Assembly (NCBI RefSeq): GCF_023264675.1
Contig: NZ_JAHFVG010000020.1
Coordinates: 36,681-100,680, forward strand
Reading direction: 5' to 3'
Length of the DNA: 64,000 nucleotides
DNA from: Rhodococcus sp. (in: high G+C Gram-positive bacteria)
GTDB taxonomy: Bacteria; Actinomycetota; Actinomycetes; Mycobacteriales; Mycobacteriaceae
A model generated the notes under the pieces. That model had not been told where the DNA came from. It did not search any database and saw only the letters and a program-made list of their open reading frames with translations. The position numbers and the translations under genes are program-made. Shown here in pieces: positions 1-8,702 of the stretch. Within the stretch, counting starts at the first letter, position 1; the number at the start of each line of letters is the position of its first letter.

Positions 1-90
1 CTTCAGTGGATAGCGGACGACGAGTCCGATGGCGATGAGCGCCCAGAATCCGATCTCGCACACGACTATGACGGCAGCAACGAAACTCAT
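1..90 (-). CDS. Small membrane protein, N-terminal fragment (cut by window edge)
   Basis: An ATG at 88-90 on the minus strand opens a frame of 30 codons that runs off the left edge without a stop. The visible peptide begins MSFVAAVIVVCEIGFW and is almost wholly hydrophobic, with a single acidic residue followed by a basic stretch (RYPLK). This is what the first transmembrane helix of a small integral membrane protein looks like. The family cannot be named from 30 residues. It lies on the same strand as the next two small genes. Confidence 0.5.
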   Translation of the reverse strand, partial: MSFVAAVIVVCEIGFWALIAIGLVVRYPLK

Positions 91-179
91 GCTTCGAATA
101 CTTGCGTGGGGAACAGGGGTTCCGCGTCGGCCGACCGGGCGATGACCGCGTCCTCACAAAGTAGGACCCGGGTTCGGAA

Positions 180-545
180 CTACCTGGTGGTGGTGGTCGC
201 CTCGTCGAGCTCCGACTCGGAATCGGGCTCCGATTCCTCGCTGGTCGTCGGGCGTTGACGCGACGTCCTGGTCGTGGACTCTGCAGTCGTGGTACTCGGC
301 GTCGGCGTCGTGGTGGTGACCCGAGGAGTTGTCGGCACGGCAACCTGCCAGGTGGGCGACGGCGGAACGACGATCCCGGAGCTCGTGGCACTGACGGCGG
401 TGCTGAGGTCCGACCGCAGGGCAGGAGGTGCGACCTTGGCGCCCGAATCGTCGAACGCGCCGCCGAGGGCACCGATCGTCAGGCCGACCACCACGGCGAC
501 TCCTGCGATTGCCACCGCCGACACCGCGATGACTTTGTCGCGCAT
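180..545 (-). CDS. Membrane-anchored Ser/Thr/Pro-rich protein
   Basis: A 121-residue protein of unknown function. The start at MRDKVIAVSAV is preferred over an in-frame start 15 codons upstream because AGAGGGA lies about nine bases before it. Residues about 4-27 form one hydrophobic helix, so the protein is anchored with its C-terminus outside, or is secreted. The rest is a low-complexity tail dominated by Thr, Ser and Pro, ending in an acidic stretch. Such tails are common in actinobacterial wall-spanning proteins and resemble the outer tails of the Hsp70-like proteins in this window. No catalytic motif is visible. Confidence 0.65.
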   Translation of the reverse strand: MRDKVIAVSAVAIAGVAVVVGLTIGALGGAFDDSGAKVAPPALRSDLSTAVSATSSGIVVPPSPTWQVAVPTTPRVTTTTPTPSTTTAESTTRTSRQRPTTSEESEPDSESELDEATTTTR

Positions 546-634
546 TTCGTCAATCCCTCTGTCCGGTGGCCGCGACCGTTCCGGCGGCACTGTCGTAGGG
601 GGACGCTACCGCAGAGCCGGCAGGCAGGCGTCGT

Positions 635-871
635 TCAGCTGGCGACGGCGTCCTGGACCACGGTGATTCCCCGACCGCCGCCGAATCTGTGTTCCCAGAC
701 GTCGCCGACGAGTCGGTGCCCCTGCCAGCGGCGTCCGCGGAGGGCCTTTCGATGCTCGGTGGTGGTACGAACTGCCCATGTCATGGCTTTGCTGTCGGTG
801 GACAGTTCGGCCTCGGCGAGCAATTCGTCGTCCTCGGTGCGTACCTGATACATCGGCATGAGCCACATCAT
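635..871 (-). CDS. Hypothetical small soluble protein
   Basis: Seventy-eight residues with no signal peptide or membrane segment. The sequence has a well-mixed, folded-protein composition (for example YQVRTEDDELLAEAEL and HRLVGDVWEHRFGGG), unlike the repetitive frames opposite it. Several ATG codons lie in the first seven positions, so the start is uncertain; MYQVRTEDDEL at 853 is as plausible as the first. No ribosome-binding site is obvious, so it may be translated leaderless. I do not recognise the family. Confidence 0.5.
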   Translation of the reverse strand: MMWLMPMYQVRTEDDELLAEAELSTDSKAMTWAVRTTTEHRKALRGRRWQGHRLVGDVWEHRFGGGRGITVVQDAVAS

Positions 872-986
872 GCACGACCGCGGACGGATGCGCCGGACTC
901 GCGAACTATGCGGACCGGCACGTCGCCGAGTAACGGGTATACAGCCTTCGAGCTGTCGTTCGATCGGAGTACAAACGGACCGAACG

Positions 987-1490
987 TCAACCGAGGCGAA
1001 GAATCGCGGGCAAAGCGTCGGCGATCTGCTGACCGATCAGCTCGTACGTTTCGTGCTCCCGGCGGTACGGATCCTCGATGTCGAGAGCGCTCACCTGATG
1101 GCGCACCCGGGCGTCCGCCAACTCGTCGACAGTGCGTGCGCCCGACTCGTCGACGAGCGAGGCCGCTTCGAGCAGAGTGAACGTTTTCCGCAACTTGCGC
1201 GGAGCGACGGCGAGCACCGCGTCGCGATGGCGAGCCGTCATCGTCAGAATGAGGTCGGCTTCCTCGGCGATCTTGGGAGTGATCCGTCGTGCCACGAATC
1301 CCTCGGAATCGCCGCCGAGCTGATGCAGAACCGCTGCCGCCGACTCGTCCATCGGATGTCCGACGAGTCCGTGGGTGCCGGCGCTGGAGGACGTCACATC
1401 GAGGCCGCCCTCGTGCGCGTATGCGTCCGCGAGTCGTTCGGCGGTAGGGGATCGGCAGATGTTCCCGGTACAAACGAAGAGGACGTGCAC
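987..1490 (-). CDS. Low-molecular-weight protein tyrosine phosphatase
   Basis: A 167-residue cytoplasmic phosphatase that removes phosphate from tyrosine residues, or acts on arginine phosphate in some relatives. The P-loop CTGNICRS at residues 7-14 fits the family's C-X5-R-S motif, with Cys7 as nucleophile. The motif DIEDPYRRE near the C-terminus carries the general-acid Asp of the usual DP(F/Y). The length matches the normal 150-165 residues if translation starts at the GTG giving VHVLFVCTGN. An upstream TTG would add 15 residues that do not belong to the fold. Such enzymes often regulate polysaccharide export (Wzb type), which fits the glycan locus downstream, but the link is by proximity only. 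Confidence 0.9.
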   Translation of the reverse strand: MHVLFVCTGNICRSPTAERLADAYAHEGGLDVTSSSAGTHGLVGHPMDESAAAVLHQLGGDSEGFVARRITPKIAEEADLILTMTARHRDAVLAVAPRKLRKTFTLLEAASLVDESGARTVDELADARVRHQVSALDIEDPYRREHETYELIGQQIADALPAILRLG

Positions 1491-1632
1491 GGGCGCCAGA
1501 CTAGTGCCAGGGCAGCACCAATCGCATTCGGGCAACGGTCACGCTACAGTGATGCCCGAGCGGGGGCTTCGAGATTGGATCGTTACATATCCTGTCGGCG
1601 AGTCCCCTGCGCGCATCCAAGTGAGGCAGGTC

Positions 1633-3009
1633 ATGACAGAGGTTCTCGGGGTATCGGTGGGAGCGAGCGCTGTCCGCATGGCGCGCCCCGACCTTCGCCT
1701 GCACACATCGGGTGAGCGTGAACTGGATTTTCACAACGACACCGTCGACGCCCACTTCGACCGCGCCGAGGATGTGGCCGCCGAATCCATCGGCGTCGTC
1801 CTCTCCCAGAACAACGGCGAGCGGCATGTGGAAGCGACCGGAGTGGCCTACCGGGATCAGCAGCAGTTCGGCGACATTCAGCAAGCCATGATGGAGCAAC
1901 GGCTCTACAACTACCGGCTCGTCCCCGAAGCCAGGGCCGCCCTCGCCTATCTCGAAGCATCAGGCGAAATCGGCAACTTCTCCACCATCGCGCTCTACGA
2001 CCTCGGCAGCTCCGGTCTGACCATCAGTGTCGTCGACCGTGCGTCGGGGGATGTACTGCTCGCGGAGCGAACCACCGACATCAGCGGCTCGGATTTCGAT
2101 CGACTGATCTGCGACAACCAGCTGGCGAAGCAGGGCGTCGATCTGGACAACGCGGTCGGTATCGCGGAGTTCACCACTCGCTGCCGAATCGCCAAAGAAC
2201 AGCTGTCCACGTCAGGGGCGGTCTGCCTGCCCGGTGATTCCGGCGTGATCCTGATCTCCCGCGAGTCCTTCGAGGCGCTCGTCACCGTGCCGATCGAATA
2301 CTCGGCGCGGTTGGTTCGCGACGTCATCACCCGCTCGCCTCAGCGTGTGGACGCGCTCTTCCTCGTCGGCGGCGGCGCGCGGATCCCCCTCGTCGAGGCC
2401 ATCCTGCGGTCCTGGACGGGCTTGCCCGTCGTCACCCCGGCGGATCCCGAGGCCGTGGCGGCCAAGGGGGCTGCGCTGTTGGCAACACCGGTGAACAACG
2501 CCCCCGCGCCGAGCAGCCCGCTGCGCTCCGCGCCGTCGCCCGCGCAGGCGGCCGCCGGTGCCACCGCACTGACCGGTGCACCGGACTGGCTCAGCCCGGA
2601 ACCGGTGGATCGATCGGTCACGTCCAAGCGCAAGATTCGCGGTGCAGCCTTGGTTGCAGGCGGTCTGGCGGCTGTTGCTGCCGTGGGGCTGACGCTCGGC
2701 TACGGAGGTTCCGAGGATTCCACCAGCGCGCCCGCCGACAGCGAACAGACTCTGACGACCCAGGCGCCGTCGACCACACGTGCTGTGCCGACCACCACCG
2801 TGGCCGCGCCGCCGCCGCCCGTCACCACGACCGTGGCGCCCGCACCGGTAGCACCGGCACCGGCGGAAACCTACGAGGCGCCGCAGTACGACGATCCGGC
2901 TCCCGCACCTGCTCCGGCCCCGGCGCCGCTCATTCCGGGCCTGCCCGACTTCCAGCTCCCGCAGATCCAGCTTCCGCCGCCCCCGGTGTTCGAACTGCCC
3001 CGGTTCTAG
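1633..3009 (+). CDS. Hsp70-like membrane-anchored ATPase-fold protein (paralogue A)
   Basis: A 458-residue protein. Residues 1-285 form an actin/Hsp70-type nucleotide-binding domain: N-terminal VLGVSVGASAVRM resembles phosphate-1, DLGSSG (123-128) phosphate-2, and GGGARIP (246-252) the adenosine motif. No Hsp70 substrate-binding domain follows. Instead there is a linker, one transmembrane helix at about 336-356, and a Thr/Pro/Ala tail ending in IPGLPDFQLPQ-type repeats. The ATPase side is therefore cytoplasmic and the tail reaches the wall. GAGGCAGG precedes the ATG. It is closest to paralogue C (24067-25866), sharing ATGVAYRD and ALYDLGSSGL. Its partner is unknown; a sensor or scaffold role is my inference. 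It ends four bases inside the convergent gene that follows. Confidence 0.85.
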   Translation: MTEVLGVSVGASAVRMARPDLRLHTSGERELDFHNDTVDAHFDRAEDVAAESIGVVLSQNNGERHVEATGVAYRDQQQFGDIQQAMMEQRLYNYRLVPEARAALAYLEASGEIGNFSTIALYDLGSSGLTISVVDRASGDVLLAERTTDISGSDFDRLICDNQLAKQGVDLDNAVGIAEFTTRCRIAKEQLSTSGAVCLPGDSGVILISRESFEALVTVPIEYSARLVRDVITRSPQRVDALFLVGGGARIPLVEAILRSWTGLPVVTPADPEAVAAKGAALLATPVNNAPAPSSPLRSAPSPAQAAAGATALTGAPDWLSPEPVDRSVTSKRKIRGAALVAGGLAAVAAVGLTLGYGGSEDSTSAPADSEQTLTTQAPSTTRAVPTTTVAAPPPPVTTTVAPAPVAPAPAETYEAPQYDDPAPAPAPAPAPLIPGLPDFQLPQIQLPPPPVFELPRF

Positions 3010-3980
3010 GCGGCGGGCAGGCGCAACCGCGCCGTCACGGCCAGATGATCCGAGCCGGGAATTGCCACCGGCTCCACGTGATCGGCGTCGACCGTATCGC
3101 TGACCACCACATGATCGAGTTGGGCCAGCGGACGGTCCGAGGGGAACGTGCGGAACAGGCCTGCGCCGGCCATACCTGCGGCGTCGCCGAACCCGTCGCT
3201 TGCCAGATTTCGGAACTGGCGGTGGTCCCAGGCTGCGTTGAAGTCGCCTGCTACCAGGACAGTGTCCGTGTAGCCGTCCATCTCCTCGCGCATCTTCGCC
3301 AGATCTGCCGCCCACTCGACGGTGTGGCGAGGGGTCGCCGGCGACATGGCGTGGAACGAGACGACCGTCAGGGCGACACCGTCGATCGTGGTGGCTGCTC
3401 TTACCGGTACGAAACCGAAGCCGTCGAGCCGCGTCCCGTCGGTGAGAGGAGTTCGGCTCCACAACCCGGTTCCGTCGGCGACCGGGAGTGCTGCGGTGAA
3501 GCTGTACGGGAGCGAGTTCTCGATTCCGGCGGCTGTGAGGTCGTCCACCTCGGCCTGAGTCAGCTCTTGCACCGCGAGTACGTCGGCGTTACTGGCTTCG
3601 ACCTGGGCCACGATCGACGCTGCGTCCGCTTCGCCGTGGGCGGCGTTGATGGTCAGGACCGTGATCTCGGGCCCGGCGGCGGTCTGCTCGTCCGGTACGA
3701 AACGTGGAACCTGAATCGCGGCGAGAGCGACTGTTGCCACCAGCGCTACGAGGAAGCCGACACGTGAGCGCGCCGCAGCGAAGAGGACTACGGCGACCGC
3801 CGCTGGGATCGCTGCGAACTGCATCCCGACCATGAAGGCGACAAAAGTGATTTGCGTCACACCGACTTGGCGGACGACAGCGAACACTGCCGAAAGCGCA
3901 AGGATCGACCATGCGATCACCAGTACCGATCGGCGCACGACGCGTCCCACTCTTCTCGCCTCCGGTTCATCGAGCCGCAA
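3006..3980 (-). CDS. Endonuclease/exonuclease/phosphatase-family membrane protein
   Basis: A 324-residue protein with two or three hydrophobic helices in residues 18-90, followed by an endonuclease/exonuclease/phosphatase domain of the DNase I fold. Recognisable elements are TINAAHGEAD, the metal-binding Glu in LAVQELTQAEVD, the catalytic GDFNAAW, and the C-terminal LDHVV...GSDHLAV that carries the Asp-His pair. Membrane-anchored members of this fold are usually phosphodiesterases acting outside the cytoplasm on lipids, nucleotides or unknown substrates; the substrate here cannot be read. It converges on, and overlaps by four bases, the Hsp70-like gene 1633-3009. Confidence 0.85.
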   Translation of the reverse strand: MRLDEPEARRVGRVVRRSVLVIAWSILALSAVFAVVRQVGVTQITFVAFMVGMQFAAIPAAVAVVLFAAARSRVGFLVALVATVALAAIQVPRFVPDEQTAAGPEITVLTINAAHGEADAASIVAQVEASNADVLAVQELTQAEVDDLTAAGIENSLPYSFTAALPVADGTGLWSRTPLTDGTRLDGFGFVPVRAATTIDGVALTVVSFHAMSPATPRHTVEWAADLAKMREEMDGYTDTVLVAGDFNAAWDHRQFRNLASDGFGDAAGMAGAGLFRTFPSDRPLAQLDHVVVSDTVDADHVEPVAIPGSDHLAVTARLRLPAA

Positions 3981-4019
3981 GCGGCAATCGGGTGGATCTC
4001 GTGTGATTAGACTCGGTGT

Positions 4020-4166
4020 ATGACCAGCTCAGACGCGGTATGTAAGTGTGGTCACCAGCGAACCGCGCATCAGCATTACCGCCCGGGAACCGACTGTTCC
4101 CTGTGCGAGTGCCATAAATTCCGCCGCCCGGTCCTAGCCTTGCTCACCGGCCGAACAATTCGTTAG
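4020..4166 (+). CDS. 48-residue Cys/His-rich mini-protein
   Basis: A short frame of 48 residues starting MTSSDAVCKCGHQRTAHQHY. It has two clustered metal-binding knuckles, CKCGHxxxxHxHY and CSLCECHKF, giving five Cys and several His in 25 residues. This is the pattern of a compact zinc-binding protein. The C-terminus is short and basic. The start lies just upstream of, and divergent from, the EEP-family gene. I recognise the general type from actinobacteria but know no function. The conserved spacing of the cysteines is the main reason to believe it is translated. Confidence 0.55.
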   Translation: MTSSDAVCKCGHQRTAHQHYRPGTDCSLCECHKFRRPVLALLTGRTIR

Positions 4167-4309
4167 CCGATCTATCTCAAAACGATCGTACAGTCGAAAA
4201 TTGGGCGATAAACAAACCGATTGGTTAGAATCTCGTCTATTGGATCGAGGCACTACGGGCAATTCGGCGTGGGGACCGTGAGCTTGTGATCGAAGCGAGA
4301 GGCACCGCC

Positions 4310-5323
4310 ATGTCAAACAGCGCAACCATCACCGAGGCCGTGACCGGCGCGAAAGGGTCCGAGTCGCGCGTTCTCGCGCTGCACCCGTCGACGTATCGCA
4401 CCCACGCCATTCACGCTCACGATCGGGTGTGGACCGAAACCAACTGTTACGTAGATCTCTGGATCGAACTGCTGCATTCGCTCGGAGCCGACCCGACTCC
4501 CGCGCTCGCGTTCGTGCTCAGCGCGGATTGCGACGGCAGGCAGTGGGATTTCGTCAAGATGCAGTCCGAGGACCTGCGTGCGCTGTACGGCATCGATGTG
4601 GGCGAGATGAACGTATGGCGTTCGGTCATCGAGCACGTCCGCGAGGGGCTCGTCGACGGGGTTCTGGTCACCGTCGAGGTCGACGGTTTCTGGCTTCCCG
4701 ACACAGCGGGTACCAGCTACCGCAACCAGCACACCAAGACCACCATCGTTCCCAATTCGCTCGACGAGACCGAGAAGGTTCTCGGCTACTTCCACAACCG
4801 TGGTTACTTCGAACTGACGGGCGCCGATTTCGACGGTGTCTTCAACCTGGCACCCGAGGCGCACCCCGAGGTACTGCTGCCGTACGTCGAGCAGATTCGG
4901 CTGCGCCGAAGCCTGATCGCCGACGGTGTCGGTGATCGAGACCTCGCCGTCGCGCGCGCTCATCTTGCACGGCGGCCGGCCGGGAATCCGGTGGAAGCTC
5001 TCGCACGGCGGATCATCGCCGATATTCCGCTGGTGCAGACCGAAGGCCCCGACGCCTTCCACCTCTGGTCTTTCGGCCTTCTGCGTCAATGCGGCGCGAC
5101 GGCGGAGCTTGCGGCAGACCTCGTGGGCTATCTCGACGGGCGCGGTGTCCCCGAGATCAGCGCCGCGGTGCCCCACTTCCTCCAGGTGGCTCAGGGGGCG
5201 AAGGCGGTGCAGTTCCGGATGGCCCGTGCTGCCCGTGGCCGCGCCGTTGCGCTCGACGAACCGCTCGCGGACATGGCATCGAATTGGGCGGCAGCGATGG
5301 ATATCGTGTCCACTGCACTGTGA
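4310..5323 (+). CDS. DUF1839 protein, possible BtrH-like aminoacyl-carrier-protein transferase
   Basis: A 337-residue protein assigned to DUF1839. The start is taken at MSNSATITEA, preceded by GAGAGG. The N-terminal half contains ETNCYVDLW (Cys46), a VTVEVDGFWLP segment (Asp125) and RNQHTKTTIV (His141). This Cys ... VD-x-aromatic-LP ... H order resembles the papain-like N-terminal domain of BtrH, which moves an acyl group from a carrier protein to an amine of an aminoglycoside. The C-terminal half is helical. The stop overlaps the GTG of the glycoside hydrolase gene (GTGA), so the two are co-translated. A carrier protein and its amino acid ligase lie in the facing operon. The DUF assignment is by recognition; the transferase role is inference. 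Confidence 0.7.
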   Translation: MSNSATITEAVTGAKGSESRVLALHPSTYRTHAIHAHDRVWTETNCYVDLWIELLHSLGADPTPALAFVLSADCDGRQWDFVKMQSEDLRALYGIDVGEMNVWRSVIEHVREGLVDGVLVTVEVDGFWLPDTAGTSYRNQHTKTTIVPNSLDETEKVLGYFHNRGYFELTGADFDGVFNLAPEAHPEVLLPYVEQIRLRRSLIADGVGDRDLAVARAHLARRPAGNPVEALARRIIADIPLVQTEGPDAFHLWSFGLLRQCGATAELAADLVGYLDGRGVPEISAAVPHFLQVAQGAKAVQFRMARAARGRAVALDEPLADMASNWAAAMDIVSTAL

Positions 5324-7740
5324 CCGTTTCGCGAACCCCAGGATCCACCGACTACCTTGCCGACGCATCGTGGCAGTTGACGTCCACTCCCGCCGGTGAG
5401 TGCCTGCATCCGAAGGATCTACCGACCGACGCCTCATGGGTCACCGCTCAGGTGCCCGGCACGGTCGCCTCGGTTCTGGATCGTCCCGACCAGGACGCCG
5501 TCGACTGGTGGTACGTCACCACCGCGGAGGTCGCCGAAGGCGCGACGCTGACGCTGATGTTCGACGGCATTGCGACACACTCGACGATCTGGGTCGACGA
5601 CGTCGAATCCGCCCGTACCCAATCGATGTTCGTCCCCGAGTCGATCGAATTCTCGCCAGGTGGCAGCACTGTGTCCATCGCGGTGCGCATCGCATCGATG
5701 GACTCGCATCTGAAGAAGCGACGCCCGCGCGGGCGGTGGCGTTCCTCGCTCGTCGCGCAGCAGGGGCTGCGCCACGAGCGCACCACGATGCTCGGACGGG
5801 CGCCGGTCTACGGCCCGCTACGCGCACCGGTCGGATTGTGGCGCCCGGTGACGCTGCACGAAAAGTCGAGTGTGCACGGCGTGCGTGTGGACGCGACGGT
5901 CGACGGTCGCGACGGCCAGGTGCGTATCCGCGCCGAACTGGGCGCTGCGTCATCGATCGTGCTCCGCGTCGGCGAGTCGGCGTTCGTGCTGCCGTCGGGG
6001 CCGCTGATCGACGAGACGGTGACCATTGCCGACGTCGGCCTCTGGTGGCCGCACACGCACGGAGAGCCGGTGCTGTATCGGTGGTCGCTCGACGTCGATG
6101 GGCACGCCGAGGCTAGCGGACGAATCGGCTTTCGCACGACGCAGCTCGAGCGTCGCGAGTCCTCGGTGACGTTGGAGATCAACCACATTCGGGTGTTCGC
6201 CCGAGGGGGGTGTTGGGTCCCGCCCGACCCGACACGGCTGTGGGTCGACGCCGATCGACTGCGCACGGAACTCGAACGGATTCGTGCTGCAGGCCTCAAC
6301 ATGATCCGAGTCGTCGGGACGTTGGTCTACGAGCAACCCGAATTCTGGTCGCTCTGTGCCGAATTGGGAATCATGGTGTGGCAGGACGTCATGTTCGCGA
6401 CGACCGATCCGCCGGAGGACGCCGAGTTCGTGGACTCGGTGACGCGTGAGCTCGCTTCACTTGCCGAGACGGTGGCGGGCAACCCTGCCCTCGCAGTGGT
6501 CAGCGGTGGTAGCGAGACGCAGCAGCAGCCCACGATGCTGGGAGTGCCCGCAGAGGACCAACATATTCGATTGTTGCAGAACATCATTCCGGATCTGCTG
6601 GTTGCGGAACTGCCCGGCGTCCCCTATGTCACCTCCAGCCCGTCCTCCATCTCCGGCGAGCTTCACACTCACGTGGGCGACGGCATCGCCCACTACTTCG
6701 GGGTCGGCGGATACCTGCGGCCACTGTCGGACGTGCGGACGGCACGCGTTCGATTCGCCGCCGAGTGCCTCGCCTTCGCGGTACCGCCGGAGCGACGAGC
6801 CGTGGACAAGATGTTCGGATCGGCCAACGTCGCCGGACATCACCCGGATTGGAAGGCCGCGGTCCCGCGAGATCGCGGATCGTCCTGGGACTTCGAGGAT
6901 GTCCGTGATCATTACGTTCGCGAAATCTTCGGGGTCGATCCGCATCTGGTTCGCCGCGACGACGCCGAGCTCTACCTCGACTACGGACGGGCAGCGGTGT
7001 GCGAGGCGGTCAGCACGTCCTTCCAGCACTGGCGCAGCAAAGATTCCGAGTGCGGCGGCGCCCTCGTGCTGACGTTGCGCGATCTGGTCCCTGGAGCGGG
7101 TTGGGGCCTGCTCGACTCGAACGGTGCCCCCAAGGCGCCGTGGTACAGCCTGGCGCGACTGAGCAGACCGATTTCGGTGTTCTTCGTCGACGACGGCCTG
7201 GACGGGCTGACCGTCCACGCTGTCGACGACACTGCACAGCCGATCCGCGGCGCTCTCCGAGTCGCGTTGTACGGCGCGTTCGGACCCGTGGGCGACATCT
7301 GCGAGCTGCCGATCGAGCTCGGACCCCACAGTGCCGAATCGGTCTCGCTCGACCGGATCCTCGGCGCCTTCGCCGACGTCAATCACGCGTACCGCTTCGG
7401 AGCGCAGACCTACGCCGCCGTCGTCGTCGAGTTGGTGGACGAGGAGGGCACGGTGGTCGCCGACGCCACCCACCTGATCGGCGATCGATCGGTCCGTCAG
7501 AACGACGTCGGACTGTCGGCGGACGCCGAACTCGTCGGTCCGCGTGAGTGGGCGCTGACGGTGTCGAGTCGCTGGGCGGCCGAGTACGTGTGCGTCGACG
7601 TCGATAGGTTCGACGTCAGCGACTCGTGGTTCCACTTGGCGCCGGGAGCGAGCCGAACAGTGACGCTCACCGGCGACAAGGCGAAGCCGTCAGGGCATGT
7701 GCGAGCGCTGAACTCGATCAAACGAGCGCAGATCGGTTAG
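5320..7740 (+). CDS. Glycoside hydrolase family 2 (beta-mannosidase-like)
   Basis: An 806-residue protein starting at a GTG that overlaps the previous stop. It follows the family 2 layout: a jelly-roll sugar-binding domain (VPGTVASVL ... DWWYVTT ... FDGIATHSTIWV), an immunoglobulin-like domain, then a TIM barrel starting near INHIRVFARGGCWVPPD. The LNMIRVVGTLVYEQPEFW stretch is typical of beta-mannosidases. The usual W-x-GNNE acid/base region is present as SGGSETQQQP (Glu near residue 400), and AECLAF near 480 may carry the nucleophile in place of the usual SEFGFQ. There is no signal peptide, so it is probably cytoplasmic. It would trim or recycle the glycan made by the facing operon. Its end overlaps the convergent GT2 gene by four bases. 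Confidence 0.8.
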   Translation: MTVSRTPGSTDYLADASWQLTSTPAGECLHPKDLPTDASWVTAQVPGTVASVLDRPDQDAVDWWYVTTAEVAEGATLTLMFDGIATHSTIWVDDVESARTQSMFVPESIEFSPGGSTVSIAVRIASMDSHLKKRRPRGRWRSSLVAQQGLRHERTTMLGRAPVYGPLRAPVGLWRPVTLHEKSSVHGVRVDATVDGRDGQVRIRAELGAASSIVLRVGESAFVLPSGPLIDETVTIADVGLWWPHTHGEPVLYRWSLDVDGHAEASGRIGFRTTQLERRESSVTLEINHIRVFARGGCWVPPDPTRLWVDADRLRTELERIRAAGLNMIRVVGTLVYEQPEFWSLCAELGIMVWQDVMFATTDPPEDAEFVDSVTRELASLAETVAGNPALAVVSGGSETQQQPTMLGVPAEDQHIRLLQNIIPDLLVAELPGVPYVTSSPSSISGELHTHVGDGIAHYFGVGGYLRPLSDVRTARVRFAAECLAFAVPPERRAVDKMFGSANVAGHHPDWKAAVPRDRGSSWDFEDVRDHYVREIFGVDPHLVRRDDAELYLDYGRAAVCEAVSTSFQHWRSKDSECGGALVLTLRDLVPGAGWGLLDSNGAPKAPWYSLARLSRPISVFFVDDGLDGLTVHAVDDTAQPIRGALRVALYGAFGPVGDICELPIELGPHSAESVSLDRILGAFADVNHAYRFGAQTYAAVVVELVDEEGTVVADATHLIGDRSVRQNDVGLSADAELVGPREWALTVSSRWAAEYVCVDVDRFDVSDSWFHLAPGASRTVTLTGDKAKPSGHVRALNSIKRAQIG

Positions 7741-8702
7741 CCGGAGATGCGGCTGAGCCTGCCACGTGCGTAGCCGAACCCGGCAGCACCGACGCTGGCC
7801 ACGACGGCGACAGCACCCCATACCCGTGTCGGGTTTCCGCGGGCAGCGGCGCTGGTCTCGCGGCCGACGGCCCGCGGCAGAACCTTTGCCGTGTAGGACC
7901 GCTCCGAGGACAGCGCGTCTTCGGAACCGATGAGGCGAGCGATGGCCGCCTTGGAGACACCCTCGGCGTAGCTGCGTGAGAGCAGGTACCGCGGACGCGT
8001 GCGATCGGAACTGACGGTGTGGTCCACCACGATCGACGGATCGAAGAGGATTTCCGCCTCGGGATGATTCTGCCGAAGCCTGATGCACAGTTCGGTCTCT
8101 TCACAGCCCAGCGGTATACGGCCGATCCGGCCGATGCCGGAGACGAACCCACCGAGAGCGACGATCGGCTCGCGACGGAACGACATGTTGGCGCCCATCA
8201 GATTTCTTACAGCCGAAGTGGTCGTGGGCTGCCCCCTGTACGTACAGCCCACGATCCAATCCAGTTCGCCCGGCTCCCCGACTACCGCAGTAGGAAGGAA
8301 GGAGGGACGTGTATCCGGCCATACCGGGTATGCCGAGCCGCCGACCGCGTACACGGCCGGGTCGGAGTAGTGCGCGAGGATCGAGGAGAGCCACTCGTCC
8401 GACCGCGGTGCAGCATCGTCGTCGAGAAAGACGACGATGTCGCCGACCGCAAGGTCGAGTGAGGTGTTGCGTGCACCCGAGAGTCCGCGAGGGTGCACAT
8501 TCTCGGTGACCACGACCGTGGATCCTCGTGGAACGAATTCAGCTCTAGCTCGCTCGAGCAACGCATCGTTGTGGTCGATGACGACCAGCAATTCCGTTGC
8601 CGCAGTGGTCTGGCCAAGCACTGCATCCACCGCAGTGCTGAGGTCGTCCCAGCGATCGAGCGTGTACGCGCAGATAACTACCGACGAGGAATGCCCGCTC
8701 AC
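7737..8702 (-). CDS. Glycosyltransferase family 2, last gene of the glycan operon
   Basis: A 321-residue GT-A-fold glycosyltransferase. The N-terminus SVVICAYTLDRWDDL, the GLSGARNTSL element and the metal-binding VFLDDDAAP (a DDD variant of the DxD motif) identify family 2. A CEETELCIRLRQ segment matches the acceptor-side ED-x-E-L-x-x-R motif. A short hydrophobic C-terminal segment (GAVAVVASVGAAGFGYA) may tether it to the membrane. It overlaps the preceding gene by four bases (ATGA type), consistent with one transcript. The donor sugar cannot be predicted. Confidence 0.85.
   Translation of the reverse strand: MSGHSSSVVICAYTLDRWDDLSTAVDAVLGQTTAATELLVVIDHNDALLERARAEFVPRGSTVVVTENVHPRGLSGARNTSLDLAVGDIVVFLDDDAAPRSDEWLSSILAHYSDPAVYAVGGSAYPVWPDTRPSFLPTAVVGEPGELDWIVGCTYRGQPTTTSAVRNLMGANMSFRREPIVALGGFVSGIGRIGRIPLGCEETELCIRLRQNHPEAEILFDPSIVVDHTVSSDRTRPRYLLSRSYAEGVSKAAIARLIGSEDALSSERSYTAKVLPRAVGRETSAAARGNPTRVWGAVAVVASVGAAGFGYARGRLSRISG

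Noticed and set aside
1633..3009. A classical DnaK/Hsp70 chaperone
   Set aside because: No substrate-binding domain; a transmembrane helix and Pro-rich tail follow the nucleotide domain. The genuine dnaK starts at 63883.
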